64,000 bases of DNA from Candidatus Tectimicrobiota bacterium. GTDB lineage: Bacteria > JACPUC01. A model generated the notes under the pieces. It was not told the DNA's origin, ran no database searches, and was given only the letters and a program-made list of their open reading frames with translations. Position numbers and translations under genes: made by a program. The stretch's first letter is position 1. Each line of letters begins with the position of its first letter. Below, piece by piece: positions 33,673 through 41,456 of this stretch. Location: positions 1 to 64,000 of the forward strand of contig JACPUC010000008.1 in the NCBI GenBank assembly GCA_016192455.1. The letters run 5' to 3'.

Positions 33673-34761
33673 TCAGGCGCCCTCGAGGACCGACGCGAAG
33701 AGCGCGTGCAGACGCGGGGCGACGACCCGCGCCGAGTAACGCGCCACCACCATGGCGCGCCCCGCCTCGCCCATGCTGCGCCGCAGCGCCCCGTTCCCGA
33801 GCAGCATGGCGAGGGCTTCCACCCACTCGTCGGGCCTCTCCGCCAAGTAGCCGTTGACCCCCGGCTCGACCATGCCGCGGAGCACGCCCACCGGCGAGCA
33901 GACCACCGGGATGCCCACGGCCCAGTACTGCAGCGCCTTGTAGCCGCACTTCCCCTCCGCCCAGAGGGTGCGGGGCAACGGGTAGAGGCCGATGTCGAGG
34001 CTCTGGAAGTGATGCACCTCCGTCGCCAGCCGCCAGCAATGATGCTCGATCTCCACCCCGGGCACGCGCCAGGCCTCCAGGGATCCCACCACGCGCACGC
34101 GGAAGGTGTAGCGGCGGGCCAGCTCCCGCAGGGCGCCGGCGATGATGCTCAGGTACGGGCTTGTCGTCGGCGAGCCGACCCACCCCAGTGTCACCGGCTC
34201 TCCCCGGCGCCCCACCGAGCCTCTCTCCGCGGGTCGAAACACCTCGGTATCGACGCTTGAGGGGAGCACTTCGACCCGCTCCTGGTAGCGACCCGCGTAG
34301 CGCGCCAGGAAGGCGTTCCCCACCGTCGCCGCCCGGCTCATGCGCAGCAGCCAGGGCACCTTGCCGCGTGGCTTTAGGATATTGAGCCACTGGTTCGCCG
34401 GGCTGCTGGGAGCAAGGAAGATGGCGTCATCGAAATCGAGGATCAGGGGAACGCCCAGCCAGGCCAAAAGCTGCTCCGCCAGCGGCGGCCCGATCGGCAG
34501 GAACTCGCGGTAGAGGAAGATGAGGTCGAAACGCCGCGCCCGCAGCCAGTCAGCGAGACGCCGCGTCCCGTCAACGAGCCCGTAGCGCAGCTTGCCGGCG
34601 GTGTAACCAGGCCGGTAGACAATGCGGAAGAGGCGCGACGACATGAAGGAGAGCAGCACCACCCGCGCCCCGCGCGCCTCGAGGTACGGGATGTGCTGTG
34701 CGCAGCGCACCCGCGTGGCCGCCGCTTCGTAAGGATAGGGACTGAGCATGAGGACCTTCAT
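33673..34761 (-). CDS. Glycosyltransferase family 4 (second)
   Basis: 362 residues. It starts MKVLMLSPYPYEAAATRVRC, the glycine-poor loop found in many GT4 enzymes acting late in polysaccharide assembly. LILDFDDAIFLAPSSPANQW is a typical acceptor-domain segment. The C-domain holds LGWVGSPTTSPYLSIIAGAL and KCGYKALQYWAVGIPVVCSP, which stands for the donor-binding E/K region. Predicted cytoplasmic or membrane-associated. It lies between the unknown 240-residue protein and the aminotransferase. Confidence 0.87.
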   Translation of the reverse strand: MKVLMLSPYPYEAAATRVRCAQHIPYLEARGARVVLLSFMSSRLFRIVYRPGYTAGKLRYGLVDGTRRLADWLRARRFDLIFLYREFLPIGPPLAEQLLAWLGVPLILDFDDAIFLAPSSPANQWLNILKPRGKVPWLLRMSRAATVGNAFLARYAGRYQERVEVLPSSVDTEVFRPAERGSVGRRGEPVTLGWVGSPTTSPYLSIIAGALRELARRYTFRVRVVGSLEAWRVPGVEIEHHCWRLATEVHHFQSLDIGLYPLPRTLWAEGKCGYKALQYWAVGIPVVCSPVGVLRGMVEPGVNGYLAERPDEWVEALAMLLGNGALRRSMGEAGRAMVVARYSARVVAPRLHALFASVLEGA

Positions 34762-34908
34762 CGCGGCTTTCCAACGCGGCCCGCGCCACGGGCGCGCCGC
34801 CCCCTCTTGCCGGCGCCTGCCCCACCCCGCCCGCGGGGGCGGGCGCCTCTCCGGCGGCGGTTACCTCAGGGGGTCCCTGCGCAGGCGCCGAGACGATGGG
34901 GCGCGCAC

Positions 34909-35967
34909 CTAACCCTGCCGCTGGAGCAGCGGTCGCATGACGCGGATGACCCGCTCCACCTCTGCATCGCTCAGCGCCGGATAGCACGGGATCGAGAGCG
35001 CCATGGCCTGCAACGCCGCGGCCTCGGGGAACGCCTCGTCCGGCTGCCCGAGGTAGCGATGGAGCGGGCGGAAGACAGGCCGGGCGCAGCCGACCCCCGC
35101 GGCGCGCGCCGCCTCCAGGAGGCCATCGAGCGGCGGCCGGCAGCGCACGACGTAGCGGAACCAGCAGCTCGTGCTCTCGGCGGAGGCGACAGGAAGCTGC
35201 GCCGCGAGGTCGGCGAACGCCTCCGCGTAGCGCGCGGCGATCTCCCGGCGGCGCGCCAGGAAGAGGGGGTAGCGGCGCAACTGGCTGCGCCCGAGGGCCG
35301 CCTGCAGATCGGTAAGCTTGTAGTTGAAGCAGACCTCCAGCTCCTGCCGCTCGTCGTAGGCGCGGGCGCGGCGCAGCCGCGCTGCGAGGTGGTCGCTGCT
35401 CGTCGCCACCATGCCTCCCTCCCCCGTGGCAAGGAGCTTCGTGGCGTAGAACGAGAAGACCGCAAGGCGCCCGAAGCTGCCCACGGGCCGACCCTCCCGG
35501 GTCGCCCCCAGGGCCATGGCGCAGTCCTCGATGAGCGGCACGCCAAGGGCCGCCACCTCCGCCGCCGCCGCTGGGAAACCGAAGAGGTGGGGCAGGATGA
35601 CCGCGCGCGTCGCCGGCCCCAGGTGGGGTTGCAGCGTCGCCGCGCTGACGGCGTAGCTCCCCGGGGCGCAGTCGGCCAGAACCGGCGTGGCCCGGACGCT
35701 GCGCACGGCGTGGTAGAGGGCGCTGCAGACGTAGGAGGGGATCACCACCTCATCCCCCGGGCCGACCCCCAGCGCGCCGAGCGCCAGGGAGAGGGCCGCC
35801 GTCCCCGAACTCGCCGCCACGGCCTCGCGCTGGCCGCTCCACGCCGCGATCTCGGCCTCGAAAGCGGCCACCTCGGCACCGCCGGCAACCTGGCCGCGGC
35901 GCACCACGGCGGCAACCGCCTCGGCATCCTCTTCGGTGAACCAGGGACGTGAATGCGGGATCACCAC
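34909..35967 (-). CDS. DegT/DnrJ/EryC1/StrS-family sugar aminotransferase (first)
   Basis: 352 residues, a PLP enzyme of the sugar-aminotransferase family, which converts a keto nucleotide-sugar into an amino-sugar. Seen: SSGTAALSLALGALGVGPGDEVVIPSY (cofactor and substrate loop), LIEDCAMALGA with the Asp that pairs with the pyridine nitrogen, and FYATKLLATGEGGM, whose Lys177 is the Schiff-base lysine. The start is GTG with GGAGG close by. Together with the second member at 52764 it suggests at least two amino-sugars in the surface glycan. The exact substrate cannot be told from sequence. Confidence 0.9.
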   Translation of the reverse strand: MVIPHSRPWFTEEDAEAVAAVVRRGQVAGGAEVAAFEAEIAAWSGQREAVAASSGTAALSLALGALGVGPGDEVVIPSYVCSALYHAVRSVRATPVLADCAPGSYAVSAATLQPHLGPATRAVILPHLFGFPAAAAEVAALGVPLIEDCAMALGATREGRPVGSFGRLAVFSFYATKLLATGEGGMVATSSDHLAARLRRARAYDERQELEVCFNYKLTDLQAALGRSQLRRYPLFLARRREIAARYAEAFADLAAQLPVASAESTSCWFRYVVRCRPPLDGLLEAARAAGVGCARPVFRPLHRYLGQPDEAFPEAAALQAMALSIPCYPALSDAEVERVIRVMRPLLQRQG

Positions 35968-36003
35968 CCCTCCGCGACGAGCTTCGAGCCGCGGTCGTCG
36001 GTC

Positions 36004-36723
36004 TCAGGTGAAGACCTTGCCGAGGCGCGGGGTGGCCGTGCTCGTCAAGAGATCAAGGCTCTGCGGACCATAGTTGAAGAGGAGATCAATCGCCGACATG
36101 GCAGGCTCGAAGGGCTCGAAACACTGGCGGTAAATGGGATGGTGGAACTCCTGGTAGCGCACCTCAATGCCCGCCTGCTGGAAGGAGGACTCGTCCAGGT
36201 AGCCCCGGCCGCCTACGCCCGACAGGTAGGTGGTGGCGCCGAAGCGACGGCAGATGTCGAGGAGTAAGGTCTCCTTCCGGCCCGCCAGTCCCTCTGCCGA
36301 CGCCAGGGCGAGGCGCGTTCGCAGGCCGAAGGCGGCGAACAGGACGCGGATGAGGCAGAAGTTCAGCGCCGCAAGACGTTCCCACGAGGCGGCGTAGATG
36401 TCGGCCAGCGCCGCGGCCGAAGCGGGGAAGTAAGGCGCGCGCGCATAGGCCTGCTCGATGCTGCGCCAGGTCTTCTCCCGCCAGCGGGGCGAGGCGCGGT
36501 TGTCGATCGGCACCTCGCGGATGAGCTGGCCAAAGCCCCCCCGCGTCAGCACCGGCACGGTCAGCCACGACCAGCCCTGGGCGGTGCGGATGCGGTTGCG
36601 ATTCTGGAACCCCCCCTTGCTGAAGGGCACCGTATCGAGGAGCACGAGCAGGTCCGCCTGCCACGCCTTCTCGAGGAAGCCCAACCAGGGGAGGTACTCA
36701 GGTTGATGAATGGCAACGATCAT
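36004..36723 (-). CDS. WbqC-family protein
   Basis: 239 residues. It begins MIVAIHQPEYLPWLGFLEKA, the diagnostic HQPxYxPWLGFF-like opening of the WbqC family, followed by DTVPFSKGGFQNRNRIRTAQG and the C-terminal half with TYLSGVGGRGYLDESSF. Family members occur in O-antigen and other glycan clusters, often beside DegT aminotransferases as here, and are proposed to act on amino-sugars; the reaction is not established for most. The start at 36723 matches the family N-terminus. A good promoter lies 168 bp upstream. Confidence 0.88.
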   Translation of the reverse strand: MIVAIHQPEYLPWLGFLEKAWQADLLVLLDTVPFSKGGFQNRNRIRTAQGWSWLTVPVLTRGGFGQLIREVPIDNRASPRWREKTWRSIEQAYARAPYFPASAAALADIYAASWERLAALNFCLIRVLFAAFGLRTRLALASAEGLAGRKETLLLDICRRFGATTYLSGVGGRGYLDESSFQQAGIEVRYQEFHHPIYRQCFEPFEPAMSAIDLLFNYGPQSLDLLTSTATPRLGKVFT

Positions 36724-37065
36724 GCCGCGCTGCCGCGATACAGCCCTGCCGCCGCGAGCCCCCTGGCGGCCCCCGCCGGACCGCCCGCACCCACAGCCCC
36801 GCGCCCGCCGGCGGGCTCCGCGCCGGACGCTGACAGCTCCGCTTCCTGGGTTACGAGGCCCACCCTCACCCTGCCGCCAGCCGTCCCGATACTCTACCGC
36901 ACTGGCGGGGCATGTCAAGCAAAGCCCGCTGACGGCGGGGGCGAAGCGGCGCCGGTCGCAGGGGCAGCGCGCCTCCCCACGGCAGGGCAGGGCGGCTCGG
37001 CCCTCCGCCCGGGGCGCCGCCGAGAGCCTCGGGGAAGTGCTCGAAATGCTCACTGGAGGAGGCCT
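36724..37065. other. Intergenic gap, 342 bp
   Basis: Holds the leftward promoter at 36891-36918 and about 160 nt of leader. No gene or hairpin terminator was recognised in the rest. Confidence 0.5.
36891..36918 (-). promoter_or_regulatory. Sigma-70-like promoter before wbqC
   Basis: On the minus strand: TTGACA (36913-36918), a 16-bp spacer and TAGAGT (36891-36896). It points at the WbqC gene (start 36723) and the closely spaced same-strand genes beyond it, down to the WecA-like fusion and possibly gspE. The -10 context CGGTAGA recurs in the promoter at 11694. Confidence 0.65.
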
Positions 37066-38088
37066 TCAGAACCGCCGACGCCGGGCCTGGCGCGCCTTGG
37101 ACCGATGCTCCACCCAGCAGGCCAGGTGGCCGGCGCTCATCCCCACGCCGCGGCAGAGGCTGCGCAGGAGGGCGACCGGGACGAACCAGAGAGCCTCCCG
37201 CGGCTTGCGGCGTTCGGCCAGCACCATGGCCGCCGGGAGCAGCAGGCCGATGGTAACGACGGCCGCCGGCAGGAGCCAGGGCTGCAGCGCGGAGAACCTC
37301 AGGCTTGCTATGCCGAGGCCGAGAAAGACAAGCGTGAGGTGGGGGTGGAGCAGGTCGAGCCAGCCGCTGTCATCGGCGCTGTGGAGGAGGCCCAGCCGGC
37401 CTTCCTTCTCCCACATGCGCCAGTAGGCGCGGCTACGGAAGTAGCCGTGCCGCACCTGACTCTGGAGGTAGGCGCCAAGATTTTCCTCCCAGCGGTGTCC
37501 GACCCGCAGGAGGGGATCAAGGCGGAGCTGGTACCCGCGCTGCACGATCGCCGCCGCCAGCATCGCGTCCGCGGCCGGGCCGCAGTCCTCGGGAAAGCCG
37601 CCGAGCGCCTCCAGGAGGGTGCGACGATAGGCGACGTTGCCGCTGTTGAGCACCTGTACCCGGGCTGGCAGGAGCCCCCGGCGCACCTCGAGCTCTCCCT
37701 GCAGGCAGCGCGCCAGCCCCGAGGCGGGATTCGCCAGCCGGTAGGAGCCTCCGACCGCCCCCACCTTCGGGGCGTCGAAGAGGTCAACCAGCCTCGCCAC
37801 CCAGTCCGGCCCCGGAAGGCAGCGGTCGGTCGTGAAGCCGATGATCTCCGCCCGGGCGGCGCGCCAGCCAGTGTTGCGGGCGCAGGCCGGCCCCCCGTTG
37901 GGGCGCGACAGGAGGGTGACGGGGTAGGAGCTGAGGAGCTTCCCCGTGCCGTCGATGGAGCCGTCGTCGACGAAGATGAGCTCCAAGCATGCCGCGGGGT
38001 AGTCCTGCGCCAGGCAGGCCTCGACGAGCTGCCGGACGCTCTCCGCTGCATTGTAGACCGGCACCACCACCGCGACACGCCGGTTCAT
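37066..38088 (-). CDS. Glycosyltransferase family 2 with C-terminal membrane helices
   Basis: 340 residues. The GT-A domain starts VAVVVPVYNAAESVRQLVEA, then LELIFVDDGSIDGTGKLL (donor and metal binding), RNTGWRAARAEIIGFTTDRC, where the usual DxD position carries Thr-Asp-Arg, and the late SGNVAYRRTLLEALGGFPED. Two hydrophobic segments near 255-300 anchor it (LVFLGLGIASLRF, LLPAAVVTIGLLLPAAMVLA). It is a typical polysaccharide or O-antigen chain enzyme. It is separated from wbqC by 342 bp with its own promoter, so it may be transcribed with the TPR gene upstream. Confidence 0.88.
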   Translation of the reverse strand: MNRRVAVVVPVYNAAESVRQLVEACLAQDYPAACLELIFVDDGSIDGTGKLLSSYPVTLLSRPNGGPACARNTGWRAARAEIIGFTTDRCLPGPDWVARLVDLFDAPKVGAVGGSYRLANPASGLARCLQGELEVRRGLLPARVQVLNSGNVAYRRTLLEALGGFPEDCGPAADAMLAAAIVQRGYQLRLDPLLRVGHRWEENLGAYLQSQVRHGYFRSRAYWRMWEKEGRLGLLHSADDSGWLDLLHPHLTLVFLGLGIASLRFSALQPWLLPAAVVTIGLLLPAAMVLAERRKPREALWFVPVALLRSLCRGVGMSAGHLACWVEHRSKARQARRRRF

Positions 38089-38184
38089 CTGGATGCTCTC
38101 TCAGCCGAGATCACAACCCTGCCTTCCTCCCCGCCTGACGCAGGGAGAATCCTGGGGACCGCGCAATCCTGGGCCTTCCCCGCC

Positions 38185-40548
38185 TCATTCCCGCCGCCGC
38201 GGCGCCGCCAGGGCGCGGCGCAGGCGCCGGATCTCCTCCCCGGCAAGCTGCGCCAGCGAGGGGGCGCCCCGCCAATGACGCTGAAACTGCTCGTACCAGG
38301 CGAGGGCCTGGGCGTGACGTCCCCGCGCCGCGAGCATGCTGGCAAGGTTGAAGATGCTCTCCAGCCGAGTCGCATCGAGCTGCAGCGCCAGATGAAATTG
38401 GAGGATCGCCGCATCGTAGCGTTGCTCCTGGCTCAGGAGTGATCCCAGGTTGATATGCGCCGATTCGGAGGCGGGATCAAGGCGCAGCGCCGCCTGCAAG
38501 GCGCGGCGCGCCGCCGCCAGGCGACGGCGCTGCGCATAGAGGTTGCCAAGGTTGCTCCAGGCCTTGGCGTAGTCCGGCTTGAGGGCCAGTGCCTGCAGGA
38601 AGGCGGAGGCGGCGCGCTCCATCTTCCGCTCGCTGAACCACGCCGAGCCGAGGCTGTTCCAGGTGAGCGCATTCGCAGCGTTGCGACGGAGCGCCGCGCG
38701 ATAGGCCCAGACCGAGATGCCCCCGGCCCGGCCACGGCCATCCCGACCGAGCACACCAAGGAGGTCCCCCAGGTGGCTCCAGGCGTTTTCCTGCTGGGGG
38801 GCAAGGGTCAGCGCCTCGAACAGCGCGCGCGCCGCGCGGCTGTGGAAGCGATGCTGCAGGTACGCCATGCCCAGGTTGTCGCGCGCCGCCGCCGAGCGGC
38901 GATCGGCGTGCACCGCCGCAAGCGCCGCCGCCAGGGCTTTCGTGGGACGACCGAGCTGCAGGTACGCCGCGGCGAGCGTGGTCTTCGCCGCCTCATACGA
39001 GGACCAATAGCGCAGCGCCGTCCGCGCCGAGGCGGCCGCGTCCGCGTACCGGCCGCGGCGGTGATAGACCACGGCGAGATTGTTGTGCGCCTCGGCAAAG
39101 GTGGGGAACCGCGCCAGGGCGGTCTTGTACTCGGCCATGGCTCGATCGAAGGCCGCCACGGCCTCATAGGCGTTGCCGAGGTTGTTGTGGGGGCGCGGCT
39201 TGCGCGGGGATTTGCGCACCGTATCCTCCCAGAGCCGCGGCGCACTCGCCCAGGTGTAGTTCCGCCGCGCCGTGAGGCCGGCAAGGAGAGCCGCCACGAG
39301 GACGCCACACGCCAGCACCGGCCAGACGGGGAGGCCGCGCCGCGCCACCAGCCGCACCGCCCCGACGTACGTTGCGGCGAGCGCCACGGCCGCCCCCGCC
39401 AGCGGCAGGTAGAGGCGGTGCTCGAAGAGCGCATCGCGGAAGGGGAGGAGGCTCGACCTCGGGCTCAGGACGAGGAGCATCCAGAACAGCCCGGTGGCTT
39501 GCAGGGGCCAGCGGCGCAGCCGGCGCAGGGCGCCGCCGAACAGCGCCAGGAGCAGCGCGAGGGAGCCGAGAGTGCGCCACTCCCAGAGCGTCGTCGAGGC
39601 GCCCACATCGGCGTCGACGTTCTGCCAGGTCGGCAGCAGGGTGAGGCGCAGGTAGGCGACGAGAACGCGCGCCTGCGTCAGGAGGTACTCGCTGCGTGTG
39701 TACGGCGACACCCCGCCGGCGAGGCTCGGCTCCCCGCCGGCCATCCTGCTGACTCCACTGCCGATGGACTCGGCCGGCTGCGTGTAGCTGAAAAACACCG
39801 AGATGGGGACGATCAGGCCGACAAGGATGAATGGGCTGGCAAAGAGGAAGCGACCCTTGAAGTCGCGTCGCACCCCGGGGAAGAGGCAGAGCTCGAGCAG
39901 CGCAATGGCGCCTGGGAGGGTGAGGGCGGTCTCCTTCGAGAGCATGGCGGCCACGCCCGCGGCGAGCGCCGCGCCGTACCAGCAGCCCCACGACCGGCGC
40001 CCGCCGCCTTCCGGCGCGCCGCGCCGCAGCCGCGCCTGCAGGTAGCACCCCACGCTGAGCAGGTAGAAGCCCGCCGCCAGCGACTCCAGGCGCTGCACGA
40101 GGTACGTTACCGACTGCACCTGCAGGGGGTGGGCCACGAAGAACAGCCCCGCGGCGAGGGCGATCCAGCGTCCGTCGGCGGCAGCCTGCCGGACGCGGAG
40201 CGCCTGCGTGCGGCAGAGGAGGAGCGTCAGCCAAACAACGAGGAGGGCGTTGCCGAGATGGATGAGGATGTTGCCGAGATGGTAGCCGGGCAGAGCAAGG
40301 CCGTGCAGCGAATAGTTGACGGCGAAGGAAAACCAGACCACCGAGCGCATTTCGCCGCGGGCGATGCGCTGCACCGTCCCCCAGAGGTCGCGAATCCACT
40401 CATTGCGGACGATGCCGTGGGCATCATCGAGGTGGAAGGGGGCGTGGAAGGTGCCGGCATAGATGAGGAAGCCCAGCGCCGCGATCAGCAGCGGCGCCAG
40501 CCACCGCAGCCAGTCGCGCGGCAGGTCACCCTTGAACGAAGCAGCCAT
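38185..40548 (-). CDS. Polytopic membrane protein with C-terminal TPRs (GT-C/TMTC-like), paralogue 2
   Basis: About 787 residues, the largest of three paralogues. After the first helix (LLIAALGFLIYAGTF) comes the loop FHLDDAHGIVRNEWI, with the Asp-Asp pair expected at a GT-C active site, then VVWFSFAVNYSLHGLALPGY and about ten helices up to residue 440. The remainder is a long TPR array of eight or more units (for example PHNNLGNAYEAVAAFDRAMA, KAWSNLGNLYAQRRRLAAAR). The start at 40548 is set before the first helix. Related eukaryotic TMTC proteins O-mannosylate; here protein glycosylation or glycan ligation is an inference. Confidence 0.82.
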   Translation of the reverse strand: MAASFKGDLPRDWLRWLAPLLIAALGFLIYAGTFHAPFHLDDAHGIVRNEWIRDLWGTVQRIARGEMRSVVWFSFAVNYSLHGLALPGYHLGNILIHLGNALLVVWLTLLLCRTQALRVRQAAADGRWIALAAGLFFVAHPLQVQSVTYLVQRLESLAAGFYLLSVGCYLQARLRRGAPEGGGRRSWGCWYGAALAAGVAAMLSKETALTLPGAIALLELCLFPGVRRDFKGRFLFASPFILVGLIVPISVFFSYTQPAESIGSGVSRMAGGEPSLAGGVSPYTRSEYLLTQARVLVAYLRLTLLPTWQNVDADVGASTTLWEWRTLGSLALLLALFGGALRRLRRWPLQATGLFWMLLVLSPRSSLLPFRDALFEHRLYLPLAGAAVALAATYVGAVRLVARRGLPVWPVLACGVLVAALLAGLTARRNYTWASAPRLWEDTVRKSPRKPRPHNNLGNAYEAVAAFDRAMAEYKTALARFPTFAEAHNNLAVVYHRRGRYADAAASARTALRYWSSYEAAKTTLAAAYLQLGRPTKALAAALAAVHADRRSAAARDNLGMAYLQHRFHSRAARALFEALTLAPQQENAWSHLGDLLGVLGRDGRGRAGGISVWAYRAALRRNAANALTWNSLGSAWFSERKMERAASAFLQALALKPDYAKAWSNLGNLYAQRRRLAAARRALQAALRLDPASESAHINLGSLLSQEQRYDAAILQFHLALQLDATRLESIFNLASMLAARGRHAQALAWYEQFQRHWRGAPSLAQLAGEEIRRLRRALAAPRRRE

Positions 40549-40808
40549 GGGCCTGGCGGGGCTGAAGGGTGAGGGGGCGGGTGGGCGCGCGGCTCGTGGG
40601 CGCGGCACAGCACACCGCGACGCGCGCTCACCAGGCTCCGATCCGTCGCGGAGCCGCGCTTATCTTCGCCGACTTCGCCAGGCACTGCAACCGCCGCCGC
40701 TCCTCCCCCGGCCCGGGCACGGGGCGCGGGCCGCCTCCCAGCGCAGCCCCGCGGGCAATCCCGCCTCGCCGCTTCCTGAACGATCGCGCGCCTGCCGGGC
40801 GCGGCTGC

Positions 40809-41417
40809 TCAGCGGTATTTCGACCAGTCGATGGTGTAGACGCTCGGCTCGCCGTCGTCGCGGATGACCTCAAAGGTGGCCGCCTGCGAGAAATCGACGT
40901 CGGCGAGGCGGTAGTAAACGAGGAACACCCCACGGTAGAGAGGAGCATCGGCACCCAGGTTGGAGCGCCGGGTGGGGACGCGCAGCGCGCGCTTGGCCGG
41001 CACAACCTTGCCCTTCTGCCGCAGCACCAGCTTGTAGTTGGCGTGGAAGTCCAGGACCGGCCCGAAGGTCTCCACCTGCAGGAAGATGTCCTCGTTGTTC
41101 TTGGCGTCGCGAAGCAGCGACGCGCTGGCGGTCCCATCCGGCTTCTTCGTGCGCAGGTAGACCCCCAGCATATCCAGGAATGGAGTGAAGACAATGAGTT
41201 GCTCATGAGGCCGCTTCGGACTGGGAATCGCGTACTGCTTCAGGTACTCCAGGTAGTAGCTTCGGTCCTTGTCCTTGCCGATCACCTTGACGGCGTGGAC
41301 GTCCTCGTCGGTCAGCTTCACCTTCACCGCCATGGCGGAACCCGCCGAGAGGATGGCCATCAGCCAGGCAGTGAGCGCCGCGGCAAGCAGGCGTTGAACG
41401 GGCAGCCGGTACGACAT
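40809..41417 (-). CDS. Secreted protein of unknown function
   Basis: 202 residues with a clean signal peptide (LLAAALTAWLMAILSAGSAMA, cleaved near residue 30). The mature part is beta-rich and basic (VKVKLTDEDVHAVKVIGKDK, DIFLQVETFGPVLDFHANYK, YRGVFLVYYRLADVDFSQAA) and has no Cys. I do not recognise the family. GAGGAG stands nine bases before ATG. It lies between the sulfatase-like gene and TPR paralogue 2 on the same strand, so it may act with them in the periplasm. Confidence 0.7.
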   Translation of the reverse strand: MSYRLPVQRLLAAALTAWLMAILSAGSAMAVKVKLTDEDVHAVKVIGKDKDRSYYLEYLKQYAIPSPKRPHEQLIVFTPFLDMLGVYLRTKKPDGTASASLLRDAKNNEDIFLQVETFGPVLDFHANYKLVLRQKGKVVPAKRALRVPTRRSNLGADAPLYRGVFLVYYRLADVDFSQAATFEVIRDDGEPSVYTIDWSKYR

Positions 41418-41456
41418 GCTCAGACGCTCCTCAACCGTCGAGACCCCTCCGCCGCC

